A stretch of 64,000 nt of DNA from Pseudomonas sp. TH41 (GCF_016650695.1 NZ_JAEKFH010000006.1:248001-312000), one strand, 5' to 3'. Counted from the stretch's first letter, positions 8,853 through 18,505 are shown. Notes: generated by a model not told the origin, from the sequence alone. A program made the numbers and translations.

Positions 8853-9626
8853 TTACTGCGCCAACCACCCACCATCAATATTCCACGCCGCGCCACGCAC
8901 CTGGCTACCGGCCTCACTGCACAAAAACAGCACCAGCTCGCCCAATTGGGGCGGCGTCACAAACTCCAGCGACGGCTGCTTCTCGGCCAGCAAATCATGC
9001 TGTGCCTGCTGCGGGTCGATTCCGCTCGCGGCGCGGTCATCGATCTGCTTTTGCACCAGCGGTGTCAGCACCCAGCCCGGGCAGATCGCGTTGCAGGTGA
9101 CATGGGTGGTGGCCGTTTCCAGCCCCACAACCTTGGTCAAACCGATTACCCCATGCTTGGCCGCTACATAGGCAGCCTTACCCACCGACCCCACCTGGCC
9201 ATGCACCGAGGCGATGTTGATGATCCGGCCCCAATTCTTCGCACGCATGCGCGGCAGGCACAGGCGGGTGCTGTGAAACACCGATGACAAGTTGATCGCG
9301 ATGATCGAGTCCCAGCGCTCTACGGGAAAATCCTCCACCGACGCGACGTGCTGGATGCCGGCGTTGTTGACCAGAATGTCGATGCCGCCGAATTCACGCT
9401 CGGCGTAATCAATCATCTCGGCGATCTGCACCGGGTTGCTGACGTCGGCCGGGTGATGACCCACCTTGCCGCCAAACTGCTGGACCTGCGCGATGACTGC
9501 GGCGGCATCGCCAAAACCATTGAGGACCACGTTAGCGCCAGCCTTGGCCAGGCTGAGGGCGATGCCCAGGCCAATGCCGCTGGTGGAGCCGGTAACCAGT
9601 GCAGTCTTGCCCGAAAGAGTCGTCAT
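8853..9626 (-). CDS. bdhA: D-3-hydroxybutyrate dehydrogenase (SDR)
   Basis: 257-residue classical short-chain dehydrogenase oxidising D-3-hydroxybutyrate to acetoacetate with NAD. Visible are the cofactor motif TGSTSGIGLG, NNAGIQH, the catalytic Ser in NIASVHG, and YVAAKHG with the catalytic Tyr and Lys. The C-terminus ends in GGWLAQ as in other Pseudomonas BdhA proteins. The start at 9626 (MTTLSGK) fits the family better than the one five codons upstream, which overlaps the permease end. It lies directly behind the permease gene, within one transcription unit. Confidence 0.92.
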   Translation of the reverse strand: MTTLSGKTALVTGSTSGIGLGIALSLAKAGANVVLNGFGDAAAVIAQVQQFGGKVGHHPADVSNPVQIAEMIDYAEREFGGIDILVNNAGIQHVASVEDFPVERWDSIIAINLSSVFHSTRLCLPRMRAKNWGRIINIASVHGQVGSVGKAAYVAAKHGVIGLTKVVGLETATTHVTCNAICPGWVLTPLVQKQIDDRAASGIDPQQAQHDLLAEKQPSLEFVTPPQLGELVLFLCSEAGSQVRGAAWNIDGGWLAQ

Positions 9627-9633
9627 GAATACC

Positions 9634-11025
9634 TCACACAATGCCAGTGGCGTAGAAAGTGCCGATCACTACGAAGACCGCCAGGGTCTTGATGATCGTA
9701 ATACAGAAAATGTCTTTATAGGCCTCACGGTGGGTCAGACCGGTGACCGCCAGCAACGTGATCACCGCGCCGTTGTGCGGCAGGGTGTCCATGCCACCAC
9801 TGGCCATCGCGGCGACCCGGTGCAGCACTTCCAGCGGAATATTGGCGGCGTGGGCAGCGCTGATAAAGCTCTCGGACATCGCCGCCAGCGCAATGCTCAT
9901 GCCGCCCGACGCGGAACCGGTGATGCCGGCCAGCAAGGTGACGGTAATCGCTTCGTTGACCAGCGGGTTGGGGATGCTTTTGAGCCAGTCGGCCAGCACC
10001 AGGAAGCCCGGCAAGGAGGCGATCACCGCGCCGAAACCGTATTCCGAGGCGGTGTTCATCGCCGCGAGCAGCGCACCGCTGACCGCACTTTTACTGCCTT
10101 CGGCCAGTTTGCCGCGAATCGCCTGGAAGCCGAATACCAGCACCATGATGATGCCGACCAGCAAGGCGGCCTGAACCGCCCAGATCGCCGTCAGTTTGGC
10201 GATGTCGGTGGTGACCGGCGCGGCCATGCCCGGCAGTGCGAGGCTGTGGGTCTTGCCGTACCACTGTGGAATCCACTGGGTGAACAACAGGTTCATGATG
10301 CCGACCGCCAGTAGCGGCGACAGCGCGATCCAAGGGTTTGGCAGCTTGATATCGGCGGCGGTTTCCGGCTCGTTGCGCAACTCACTGCCGTAGCCTTCAC
10401 CCGAGCGCTGGGCCTTGTTGCGCTGACGTTGCAGAAACAGCATGCCGGTGCAGAACACGAAAATCGCGCCGATCACACCCAGCCACGGTGCCGCCCAGGC
10501 GGTGGTGTTGAAGAAGGTGCTGGGGATGATGTTCTGAATCTGCGGAGTGCCGGGCAGGGCGTCCATGGTGAAAGAGAACGCGCCGAGGGCAATGGTCGCC
10601 GGGATCAGGCGTTTAGGAATGTTGCTCTGACGGAACATTTCAGCGGCAAACGGGTACACCGCAAACACCACCACAAACAACGACACGCCGCCGTAAGTCA
10701 GCAGCGCGCAGACCAGCACGATCACCAGCATGGCCTGGCGAGTGCCCAGCAGGCGAATTGCCGACGCGACGATGGAGCGTGAGAAACCCGACAGTTCGAT
10801 CAGCTTGCCGAACACGGCACCGAGCAGGAACACCGGGAAATACAGTTTGATGAAGCCGACCATTTTCTCCATGAACACCCCGGTGAAGGCTGGGGCGACG
10901 GCAGACGGGTCGGTGAGCAGGACAGCGCCGAGGGCAGCAATCGGGGCGAAGAGGATAACGCTGTAGCCACGGTAGGCCGCGAGCATCAGCAGCGTGAGGG
11001 CTGCCAAGGCAATGATCACACTCAT
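9634..11025 (-). CDS. GntP-family permease, probably for 3-hydroxybutyrate
   Basis: 463-residue inner-membrane carrier with about 12 hydrophobic segments, of the GntP/CitMHS type. The first segment is VIIALAALTLLMLAAYRGYSVILF; GSASGGMSIALAAM and GGMDTLPHNGAV are conserved GntP-type motifs. Its place between a sigma-54 activator and bdhA makes D-3-hydroxybutyrate (or another short hydroxy/keto acid) the likely substrate. P. aeruginosa has the same order around PA2003-PA2005. Expression is probably driven by the -24/-12 element at 11082-11097. Confidence 0.9.
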   Translation of the reverse strand: MSVIIALAALTLLMLAAYRGYSVILFAPIAALGAVLLTDPSAVAPAFTGVFMEKMVGFIKLYFPVFLLGAVFGKLIELSGFSRSIVASAIRLLGTRQAMLVIVLVCALLTYGGVSLFVVVFAVYPFAAEMFRQSNIPKRLIPATIALGAFSFTMDALPGTPQIQNIIPSTFFNTTAWAAPWLGVIGAIFVFCTGMLFLQRQRNKAQRSGEGYGSELRNEPETAADIKLPNPWIALSPLLAVGIMNLLFTQWIPQWYGKTHSLALPGMAAPVTTDIAKLTAIWAVQAALLVGIIMVLVFGFQAIRGKLAEGSKSAVSGALLAAMNTASEYGFGAVIASLPGFLVLADWLKSIPNPLVNEAITVTLLAGITGSASGGMSIALAAMSESFISAAHAANIPLEVLHRVAAMASGGMDTLPHNGAVITLLAVTGLTHREAYKDIFCITIIKTLAVFVVIGTFYATGIV

Positions 11026-11081
11026 GGTGTGTCTCCTGGATTGTTATTTTTGTGTGGTGAAACTGTGTGGGAGAGGCCTAT

Positions 11082-11097
11082 AGCGGGTTTCGTGCCA
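11082..11097 (-). promoter_or_regulatory. Sigma-54 (-24/-12) promoter for permease-bdhA
   Basis: Read on the minus strand the sequence is TGGCACGAAACCCGCT, with GG and GC separated by exactly 10 nt as required for RpoN promoters. It lies about 57 nt before the permease start. The adjacent gene encodes a sigma-54 activator, which supports the call. A small dyad TCTCA-TTCC-TGAGA (near 11161-11174), about 65 nt further upstream, could be part of an enhancer site. Confidence 0.75.
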
Positions 11098-11190
11098 TTC
11101 ATTCAAGTTATTGAAATATAAAGGTTTTGTTTGGTTTTGTTGGGCGCTGACAAAATTAAGTCTCATTCCTGAGATTTTTTTTTGCCTGAC

Positions 11191-11265
11191 AAGATCGCAG
11201 CCTTCGGCAGCTCCTACAGGGAAATGCGCAAACCCCTTGTAGGAGCTGCCGAAGGCTGCGATCTT
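11191..11265. repeat. REP pair, class A
   Basis: Arms AAGATCGCAGCCTTCGGCAG plus CTCCTACAGGG are inverted around position 11228. It lies between the sigma-54 activator gene and the permease promoter and probably marks the end of the activator transcript. Confidence 0.85.
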
Positions 11266-11307
11266 TTGATCTTGGCGGACCATCTCCAAATAGAGATCAA
11301 TGTCTCA

Positions 11308-12723
11308 CTACAGAGACTCAACAATCCCCAACGCCACCATCTTCTTGTACAACGTCGACCGCCCCAACCCCAATCGCGCCGCCGCTTCGATAACCTTCCC
11401 CTTGCATTGCACAAGGGTAGTTTCAATCAACTGGCGGTCAAATCGATCCCGAGCCTCGCTAAAGGTCTCATGGGCAACCCCCTCGATGGCCACTGAGGCA
11501 TCACGCTCCACCGGGGTGAGTGTCCCGATCGCCGCCCGGATGTCCGCTGCATTCAACATCAATTCATCACTGAGCAACGCCGCGCGCTCCAGCACATTGC
11601 GCAATTCTCGAATATTGCCCGGCCAGGCATGTTGACCCAGCAACGCCAGCGCTTCGCGGTTCAGCTCATGCTGGCTGCGCAGTTCCTCCAGAATCGCTTC
11701 ACTCAGGGCCGGCAGGTCATCGAGGCGATCACGCAACGGCGGCACGTTGATCGGCAGCACATTCAGGCGGTAATACAAGTCGGCGCGAAATTCGCCGCGT
11801 TTGATCGCCGCTTCCAGGTCGGTGGACGTCGCCGCGATCACCCGCACATCACTCTGAATGACTTCGTTGGAGCCCACCGGCTCGAATTCCTTTTCCTGCA
11901 ACACCCGCAGCAGCTTGCTTTGCAGCGGTAACGGCATGTCGCCGATTTCATCGAGAAACAGCGTGCCGCCCTGGGCGATCTGCAACTTGCCAACCCGGCC
12001 TTTGCGATCGGCGCCGGTAAAGGCCCCGGGGGCGGTGCCGAAGAACTCCGCTTCCAGCAGCGACTCGGGAATCGCCGCGCTGTTGATGCTGACAAAGGCT
12101 TTGTGCGCCCGCGGTGAAGCGCCGTGAATTGCCTGTGCCAGCAACTCTTTGCCGGTGCCGGTTTCACCGAGCAGCAGCACCGGCGACTCGGCGCTGGCAC
12201 TGCGCCGGGCGCGACGTTTGACTTCCAGGCTGGCCGTGCTGGTGCCGATGAAATGGGCGAAGTTGTACTTGGTCTGCCGTGCCCGCAGCAGTGAGCGGGT
12301 GGAGGCGAGTTCTTCCTGCATGCTCATGTAGCGCTTGAGCATCGGCGACAGGCTGCGCAACTCGTCGAACAGCGCAAAACCGATGGCACCGATTACCACG
12401 CCAGCGTCGTCGTGAATTGGCAGGCGCATGACCACCAGCGGTTCTTTGGGGGTGTCCTGCATGTCGAGCAGAATCGGCCGACCGGTGCGCACCACTTCGC
12501 GCAGCAGGCTGCCGGGGATCACGCGCTCGCAGGGTTTGCCGATGGCCACTTCGGCCGACTCCAGACCAAAACGCCGGGCGTAGCGCTCGTTCATCCAGAC
12601 GATGTTGGCATCGCGGTCGACAATCACCGTGCCTTCGCTGGACTGCTCGATGATTTCAAACAGCGAGCGGATCGCCAGCAGGCGCACGCGCTGGTAGTCC
12701 TTGAGGCTTTCGGTGGTGTTCAT
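11308..12723 (-). CDS. Sigma-54-dependent activator (HbcR-like)
   Basis: 471-residue bacterial enhancer-binding protein. An N-terminal PAS-like sensor (about residues 20-140) precedes an AAA+ domain with Walker A GETGTGKE, the RpoN-contact loop GAFTGA and Walker B FLDEIGDM. A C-terminal Fis-type helix-turn-helix follows (VIEAAARLGLGRSTLYKKM). It would activate the neighbouring permease-bdhA promoter when hydroxybutyrate or a related acid is present. This follows the HbcR precedent of P. aeruginosa and is inferred from context. The gene is read in the same direction as its target operon and separated from it by a REP pair. Confidence 0.88.
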   Translation of the reverse strand: MNTTESLKDYQRVRLLAIRSLFEIIEQSSEGTVIVDRDANIVWMNERYARRFGLESAEVAIGKPCERVIPGSLLREVVRTGRPILLDMQDTPKEPLVVMRLPIHDDAGVVIGAIGFALFDELRSLSPMLKRYMSMQEELASTRSLLRARQTKYNFAHFIGTSTASLEVKRRARRSASAESPVLLLGETGTGKELLAQAIHGASPRAHKAFVSINSAAIPESLLEAEFFGTAPGAFTGADRKGRVGKLQIAQGGTLFLDEIGDMPLPLQSKLLRVLQEKEFEPVGSNEVIQSDVRVIAATSTDLEAAIKRGEFRADLYYRLNVLPINVPPLRDRLDDLPALSEAILEELRSQHELNREALALLGQHAWPGNIRELRNVLERAALLSDELMLNAADIRAAIGTLTPVERDASVAIEGVAHETFSEARDRFDRQLIETTLVQCKGKVIEAAARLGLGRSTLYKKMVALGIVESL

Positions 12724-12755
12724 AGAAAAGGTCCTGATTGTGTATTGCTTGTGCT

Positions 12756-12846
12756 GGCCCCTTCGCGAGCAAGCCCGCTCCCACAGTTGACCAAGTTGTC
12801 CGGACGGGCGCGGTCAACTGTGGGAGCGGGCTTGCTCGCGAAGGCC
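12756..12846. repeat. REP pair, class B
   Basis: Arms GGCCCCTTCGCGAGCAAGCC onward (to CAGTTGACC) are inverted around position 12800. It is found between the yejF end and the start of the sigma-54 activator gene, both on the minus strand. Confidence 0.85.
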
Positions 12847-12880
12847 GCGACGCGGTTTAACGGCATGCGCCGAATTATGT

Positions 12881-14470
12881 CTATCGCGGATGCGCCGCCG
12901 CCAACAGCTCTTTGGTGTACGGGTGCTGCGGCGAATCGAACACGTCATGGCTGGCGCCGCTTTCCACCACTTTGCCGTCCTTGATCACGATCATGTCGTG
13001 GGCCAGGGCGCGCACCACGGCCAGGTCATGGCTGATGAACAGGTACGTCAGGCCGTGTTTTTCCTGAAGCTGGCGGAGCAGGGCGACCACTTGTTTTTGC
13101 ACGGTGCGATCCAGCGCCGAGGTCGGTTCGTCCAGCAGAATCAGCGCCGGTTTCAGCACCAGCGCCCGGGCAATGGCGATGCGTTGGCGTTGCCCGCCGG
13201 AGAATTCGTGCGGGTAGCGATGACGGCTTTGCGGGTCGAGACCCACTTCTTCCAGGGCTCGAATCACTTCGGCCTTGCATTCGTCAGCGGTCAACTGGCT
13301 ATGAACTTCAAGGCCTTCGCTGATGATCTGCGCCACCGACATGCGCGGGCTGAGGCTGCCGAAGGGGTCCTGAAACACCACCTGCATTCTTTTGCGCCAC
13401 GGCCGCAGCTGCTTTTGCGTCAGGCTGTCCAGCGCCGCACCCTCGAAGCGAATGCTGCCCTCGGAATCGAGCAGGCGCAGAATCGCCTGGCCCAGCGTCG
13501 ATTTGCCAGAGCCGGATTCGCCGACGATGCCCAGCGTCTTGCCCCGCTGAACATTCAGGCTGATACCGTCCACGGCCCTGAGGTACGTCTTGCGCTGGAA
13601 CAACCCGCCACTGAGGGCGAACTGCACCGTCAGGTTGTCCACTTCCAGCACTTTCTCGCGCTCATCCCGGGGCAGGGCTTCGCCTTCCGGCTCGGCGTTC
13701 AGCAGCACGCGGCTGTAAGGGTGTTTCGGCTCGGTGAACAGCGTCTCGCACGGCGCCTGTTCGACGATTTCCCCGGCCTTCATCACGCACACGCGTTGGG
13801 CAATGCTGCGCACCAGATTGAGGTCGTGGCTGATCAGCAGCAGGGACATGCCGAGCCGCTGTTGCAGGGATTTGAGCAGCAGCAGGATCTTGCGCTGCAC
13901 CGTCACGTCGAGCGCGGTGGTGGGCTCATCGGCGATCAGTAACTCCGGCTCGCAGGCCAGGGCCATGGCGATCATCACCCGTTGCCGCTGGCCTCCGGAC
14001 AGTTGGTGCGGGTAAGCCTTGAGCCGTTCTTCGGGTTTTTGAATGCCCACCAGGTGCAGCAACTCGAGAATCCGCGCTTGCGCGGCCTTGCCGGTCAGGC
14101 CTTTGTGCAACAGCAAGGTTTCGCCAATCTGTTTTTCGATGCTGTGCAGCGGATTAAGCGAAGTCATCGGCTCCTGAAAGATCATCGCAATCCGGTTGCC
14201 GCGCAGCTCTCGCAACACGTTGGACGACGCGCCTAGCAGTTCCTTGCCGCGATAACGGATGCTGCCGGTGGACACGGTGTCGGTTTCGGGCAACAGCTGC
14301 AGGATCGAATGCGCCGTTACGGATTTACCGGAGCCCGACTCGCCGACCAGCGCCAGGCATTCACCGGGCCGGATGTCCAGGCATAGGTTGCGCACCACGG
14401 TCTGGCCGCTGAAGGCCACACTGAGGTCACGGATTTCGATCAGGTTGTTCATATCATTTGCCCGCATCAT
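12881..14470 (-). CDS. yejF: Peptide ABC transporter, double ATPase subunit
   Basis: 529-residue fused ATPase with two complete nucleotide-binding domains. The first has Walker A GESGSGKS near residue 45, signature LSGGQRQR and Walker B LLIADEPTTALD; the second repeats GESGSGKS, FSGGQRQR and LILLDEPTSALD in the C-terminal half. It powers the YejABEF importer of oligopeptides (including microcin C-like peptides in E. coli). The start at 14470 overlaps the yejE stop as ATGA, indicating translational coupling; an alternative ATG lies six codons downstream at 14452. Confidence 0.93.
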   Translation of the reverse strand: MMRANDMNNLIEIRDLSVAFSGQTVVRNLCLDIRPGECLALVGESGSGKSVTAHSILQLLPETDTVSTGSIRYRGKELLGASSNVLRELRGNRIAMIFQEPMTSLNPLHSIEKQIGETLLLHKGLTGKAAQARILELLHLVGIQKPEERLKAYPHQLSGGQRQRVMIAMALACEPELLIADEPTTALDVTVQRKILLLLKSLQQRLGMSLLLISHDLNLVRSIAQRVCVMKAGEIVEQAPCETLFTEPKHPYSRVLLNAEPEGEALPRDEREKVLEVDNLTVQFALSGGLFQRKTYLRAVDGISLNVQRGKTLGIVGESGSGKSTLGQAILRLLDSEGSIRFEGAALDSLTQKQLRPWRKRMQVVFQDPFGSLSPRMSVAQIISEGLEVHSQLTADECKAEVIRALEEVGLDPQSRHRYPHEFSGGQRQRIAIARALVLKPALILLDEPTSALDRTVQKQVVALLRQLQEKHGLTYLFISHDLAVVRALAHDMIVIKDGKVVESGASHDVFDSPQHPYTKELLAAAHPR

Positions 14471-15489
14471 GACCTCGGGTCAAAGGCGTCACGCAACGCC
14501 TCCCCGATAAACACCAGTAAAGAAAGAATCAGCGCCAGGGTGAAAAACGCTGTCAGCCCCAGCCACGGTGCTTGCAGGTTCTGCTTGCCCTGGCCGATCA
14601 GTTCGCCCAGCGAGGCACTGCCGGCCGGCATGCCGAAACCGAGGAAATCCAGCGCCGTGAGCGTGGAAATCGCCCCGGTCAGAATGAACGGCAGATAACT
14701 CAAGGTAGCGTTCATCGCGTTGGGCAGGATGTGCCGCACGATGACTTTTCGGTCGCTCAGGCCCAGCGCACGGGCGGCTTTGACGTATTCCAGGTTGCGC
14801 CCGCGCAGGAACTCGGCGCGCACCACGTCCACCAGGGCCAGCCAGGAAAACAGCGCCATGATCCCCAGTAACCACCAGAAATTCGGCTCGACGAAACCCG
14901 AGAGGATGATCAGCAGGTACAGCACCGGCAGACCGGACCACACCTCCAGCAGCCGTTGACCGATCAGGTCGACCCAGCCGCCGTAATAGCCTTGCAGCGC
15001 GCCGGCCGCAATGCCGATCAGGGCGCTGACAAAGGTCAGCATCAGGGCGAACAGAATCGACACACGCGCACCGAAAATCACCCTGGCCAACACGTCCCGA
15101 GCCTGATCGTCCGTCCCCAGCCAATTAACGTTGGAGGGTGGACTGGGTGCCGGTTGATTCAGGTCATAGTTCGGCGTGTCGTCGCTGAACGGGATCGGCG
15201 GGAACAGCATCCAGCCGCCATCCTTTTGAATCAGTTTCTGCACGTACTCGCTGCGGTAGTCGGCCTGGAAGGGCAGTTGCCCGCCAAACTCCTGCTCGGT
15301 GTGTCGCTTGAAGGCCGGGAAATACAGCGAGCCCTGATAACTGACAATCAGCGGATTGTCGTTGGCGATCAGTTCGCCCCCGAGGCTCAGCAGGAACAGC
15401 CCGACAAACAACCACAGTGACCACCAGCCGCGCCGGTTTTTCTTGAAGCGTTCGAAACGCCGACGGCCTAACGGCGAGAGCTTGAACAT
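14467..15489 (-). CDS. yejE: Peptide ABC transporter permease
   Basis: 340-residue inner-membrane permease of the OppC type. A cytoplasmic N-terminus rich in Arg (LGRRRFERFKKNRRG) precedes the first membrane segment. A periplasmic stretch follows (WMLFPPIPFSDDTPNYDLN), typical of YejE, and then five further segments with the EAA loop around ALGLSDRKVIVRHILPN. It starts at the base where yejB ends and overlaps yejF by 4 nt, so yejABEF forms one tight operon. Confidence 0.93.
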   Translation of the reverse strand: MFKLSPLGRRRFERFKKNRRGWWSLWLFVGLFLLSLGGELIANDNPLIVSYQGSLYFPAFKRHTEQEFGGQLPFQADYRSEYVQKLIQKDGGWMLFPPIPFSDDTPNYDLNQPAPSPPSNVNWLGTDDQARDVLARVIFGARVSILFALMLTFVSALIGIAAGALQGYYGGWVDLIGQRLLEVWSGLPVLYLLIILSGFVEPNFWWLLGIMALFSWLALVDVVRAEFLRGRNLEYVKAARALGLSDRKVIVRHILPNAMNATLSYLPFILTGAISTLTALDFLGFGMPAGSASLGELIGQGKQNLQAPWLGLTAFFTLALILSLLVFIGEALRDAFDPRS

Positions 15490-16550
15490 CAGGCGTTCCT
15501 CGCGGCGAAGTCGATGCGCGGGTCGACCAGGGTGTAGCAGAGATCGCCGACGATTTTTATCAAGAGGCCGAACAGCGTGAAGATGAACAGCGAACCAAAC
15601 ACCACCGGATAGTCCCGAGAAACTGCGGCTTCGTAACTCATGCGGCCCAGACCATCGAGGGAGAAAATCACTTCGATCAGCAAGGAACCGGCGAAGAACA
15701 CGCTGATGAACGCTTGAGGAATCCCCGACACCACCAGCAACATTGCGTTGCGGAACACATGCCCGTACAGCACGCGACGCTCGCTCATGCCTTTGGCTCG
15801 CGCGGTCACCACGTACTGGCGGGTGATTTCATTGAGGAAGGAATTTTTGGTCAGGATGGTCAGGGTCGCAAAACCACCGATCACCAGCGAGGTGACGGGC
15901 AGCACCAGGTGCCAGAAGTAATCGGCGATCTTGCCCACGGTCGACAGCGATTCGAAGTTGTCCGACACCAGCCCCCGGACCGGGAACCAGTTCAGCGAGG
16001 TGCCACCGGCGAAGACCACGATCAGAAACATCGCGAACAGGAATGCCGGCATGGCGTAGCCGATGATGATTGCAGTGCTGCTCCAGATGTCGAAATGGCT
16101 GCCATGGTGCACAGCCTTGCGGATGCCCAGCGGAATCGAGACCAGATAGGTGATCAGCGTCGCCCAGAGCCCAAGGGAAATGGTGACCGGCATTTTTTCC
16201 AGGATCAGGTCGGTGACCGTGGCGCCACGGAAGAAGCTCTTGCCGAAGTCCAGGCGCGCGTAATTGCTGAGCATCAGCCACAGGCGTTCGTGCGCGGGTT
16301 TGTCGAAGCCGTATTGTTTTTCGATGTCTTTGATCATTTGCGGGTCGAGGCCGCGACTGGCCCGGGAGGTGCTGGACATGGTTTCGCCGGAACCGCCGCC
16401 GACACTGGCCCCGCCAATGCCTTGCAGGTGTGCGATGGCCTGTTCCACCGGGCCGCCCGGTGCCGCCTGAACGATGATGAAGTTGACCAGCAGAATGATC
16501 ACCAGCGTGGGAATGATCAGCAGCAAGCGCCGCACTGTGTAAGCCCACAT
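15489..16550 (-). CDS. yejB: Peptide ABC transporter permease
   Basis: 353-residue OppB-type permease with six predicted membrane segments. The first is at the N-terminus (LLLIIPTLVIILLVNFIIVQ). PGGPVEQAI and the EAA-like loop TARAKGMSERRVLYGHVFRNAM are conserved. The start at 16550 (MWAYTVRRLL) matches the family and overlaps the yejA stop by one base (TGATG); a longer upstream reading would only run through the end of yejA. Confidence 0.93.
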   Translation of the reverse strand: MWAYTVRRLLLIIPTLVIILLVNFIIVQAAPGGPVEQAIAHLQGIGGASVGGGSGETMSSTSRASRGLDPQMIKDIEKQYGFDKPAHERLWLMLSNYARLDFGKSFFRGATVTDLILEKMPVTISLGLWATLITYLVSIPLGIRKAVHHGSHFDIWSSTAIIIGYAMPAFLFAMFLIVVFAGGTSLNWFPVRGLVSDNFESLSTVGKIADYFWHLVLPVTSLVIGGFATLTILTKNSFLNEITRQYVVTARAKGMSERRVLYGHVFRNAMLLVVSGIPQAFISVFFAGSLLIEVIFSLDGLGRMSYEAAVSRDYPVVFGSLFIFTLFGLLIKIVGDLCYTLVDPRIDFAARNA

Positions 16551-18418
16551 CAGTGTGGCCCTCCGGGTTTGCCACGACTGATTTTCTCGGCAGTCATCTG
16601 CTGGTTGGTCAGCGGCGTGGTGCTCATTTCCCACCAGCTTTCGATGGCTTCGTCATTGCTCGCCTGCTCGGTGGGCATGCCGAAGCGATTCCACCACACG
16701 GTGGAGGTGCCCGGCGGGTAATAGTTGGGAATCCAGTAGTAGTTCCATTGCAGCACCCGGTCCAGCGCGTGGGCATAGCGCAGCATTTCCGGCTGGGTGG
16801 TGGCGCGGATCAGGCCGGTGATCAAGGTGTCCACCGCCGGGTTTTTCAGCGCCATGTAGTTATTGGCGCCGGGGTCGGTGGCCGAGACCGAACCGAAGTA
16901 ATTGATCAGCTCGCTGCCTGGCGAGGTGGTGACCGGGTAACCGGTGACGATCATGTCGTAGTCGCGGCTCATCAGGCGATTGACGTATTGGGAGGAATCG
17001 ATGCGGCGGATGTTCAGGTCGATGCCGATCTGTTTCAACGTGCGCTTATAAGGAAGGAGCAATCGGTCCATGCCGTTCTGGCTGACCAGGAAGGTGAAAC
17101 TCAGCGGTTCGCCTTTAGCGTTGACCAGTTGATCGCCATCGGGTTTCCAGCCGGCCTGTTCGAGCAAGTCCAGGGCTTGTAACTGCTTGTCGCGAATCAG
17201 GCCGCTGCCATCGGTCTTCGGCGCTTCGAAGACTTGAGTGAACACCTCGTCGGGGATCTGCCCGCGCAAAGGTTCAAGAATCGCCAGCTCGCCCGCGTCC
17301 GGCAAATGTCGGGCGGCGAGGTCGGTGTTGGAAAAGAAGCTCTGCTGGCGGATGTACATGTTTCGCATCATCTGCCGGTTGCTCCACTCGAAATCCCAGA
17401 GCATGGCCAGTGCCTCGCGCACTCGGCGGTCCTGGAAAATCGGATTCAACAGGTTGAACACAAAGCCCTGGCTCGGTTGTGGCGCTTGCGTGGCCAGATG
17501 CGCCTTTTGCAGGCGACCGTCGCTCAGGGCCGGGCTGTCGTAACCGATGGAGTACCCGGTGGCGGAGAATTCGCGGTTGTAGTCGTAGGCACCGCCACGC
17601 AGTACCTGGCGCGCCACATCGGTATCGCCGAAGTACTCGATGCTGAAGTGATCGAAATTATAGAGGCCACGGCTGACCGGTAAATCCTTGCCCCACCAGT
17701 CGGGATTGCGCTCGAAGGTGATGCTGCGCCCGGAGTCGACCTTGCTTATCGTGTACGGGCCACTCCCGAGTGGCGGCTCGTAACCGCCACCACCGGCGAA
17801 GTCGCGGGTTTTCCACCAGTGCTCGGGAAACACCGGCAGAGTTGCGACGTCCAGCGGCAGGGTGCGGTTTTCGTTGCTTTTGAAGTCGAATCGAACCGTT
17901 AGTGGTGATTCCACTTCGACGCCTTTGACATCGGCGAACTGGGTGCGATAACGCAGGCTGCCCTGGGTCATCAGGAGGTCGAAGGTATAGCGCACGTCGT
18001 CGGCGGTGATCGGTGTCCCGTCGGCGAAACGGGCTTTTGGGTTGAGGTAGAAGCGCAGGAACGAGCCATCGTCGGGGCGTTCCATTTTCTGCGCGACCAG
18101 ACCATACACGGTGTAAGGCTCGTCCAGCGAGCGCTGGGCCAGGGGCGAGTAGATAAGACCGTCGACCTGTGTAACGCCAATGCCCTTGTCGATGTAAGGC
18201 AAGATGTGGTCGAAGTGACCGATTTCGACCGCCGAGCGACGCATCGTGCCGCCCTTGGGGGCTTGCGGGTTGGTGTAGGCAAAATGACTGAAGTCAGCAG
18301 GATACTTCGCCGGTTCGCCGTACACGGTCAGCGCATGTTGCGGTTCAGCATTCACACCGGCGGCGCCTAACAACAGGGCCACGGCAGTGAACAATAAAGT
18401 TGGGAAAACCAGTCGCAT
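16550..18418 (-). CDS. yejA: Periplasmic peptide-binding protein of the Yej importer
   Basis: 622-residue SBP_bac_5 family protein that captures peptides in the periplasm for YejBEF. The start at 18418 gives a clear signal peptide (MRLVFPTLLFTAVALLLGAA) with cleavage probably after VNA. The family block DFSHFAYTNPQAPKGGTMRR and the C-terminal WYWIPNYY-like stretch (here YYWIPNYYPPGTSTVWWNRF) are typical of YejA. It is first in a four-gene operon yejABEF. Confidence 0.93.
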   Translation of the reverse strand: MRLVFPTLLFTAVALLLGAAGVNAEPQHALTVYGEPAKYPADFSHFAYTNPQAPKGGTMRRSAVEIGHFDHILPYIDKGIGVTQVDGLIYSPLAQRSLDEPYTVYGLVAQKMERPDDGSFLRFYLNPKARFADGTPITADDVRYTFDLLMTQGSLRYRTQFADVKGVEVESPLTVRFDFKSNENRTLPLDVATLPVFPEHWWKTRDFAGGGGYEPPLGSGPYTISKVDSGRSITFERNPDWWGKDLPVSRGLYNFDHFSIEYFGDTDVARQVLRGGAYDYNREFSATGYSIGYDSPALSDGRLQKAHLATQAPQPSQGFVFNLLNPIFQDRRVREALAMLWDFEWSNRQMMRNMYIRQQSFFSNTDLAARHLPDAGELAILEPLRGQIPDEVFTQVFEAPKTDGSGLIRDKQLQALDLLEQAGWKPDGDQLVNAKGEPLSFTFLVSQNGMDRLLLPYKRTLKQIGIDLNIRRIDSSQYVNRLMSRDYDMIVTGYPVTTSPGSELINYFGSVSATDPGANNYMALKNPAVDTLITGLIRATTQPEMLRYAHALDRVLQWNYYWIPNYYPPGTSTVWWNRFGMPTEQASNDEAIESWWEMSTTPLTNQQMTAEKISRGKPGGPH

Positions 18419-18505
18419 TGTCAGCCTTAGAGCCGGGTGGTCGATATTCGCAATTTGTACGCTACCGGCGCGTCCCTCGCCAGCCGTATCACGTATCCGA
18501 AACAC

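Noticed and set aside
12890..13942. Plus-strand open frame of 350 codons over yejF
   Set aside because: Antisense to a double ATPase with all motifs intact; no independent support.
15714..16721. Plus-strand open frame of 335 codons over yejB and yejA
   Set aside because: It crosses two real genes on the other strand and has no recognisable domain.
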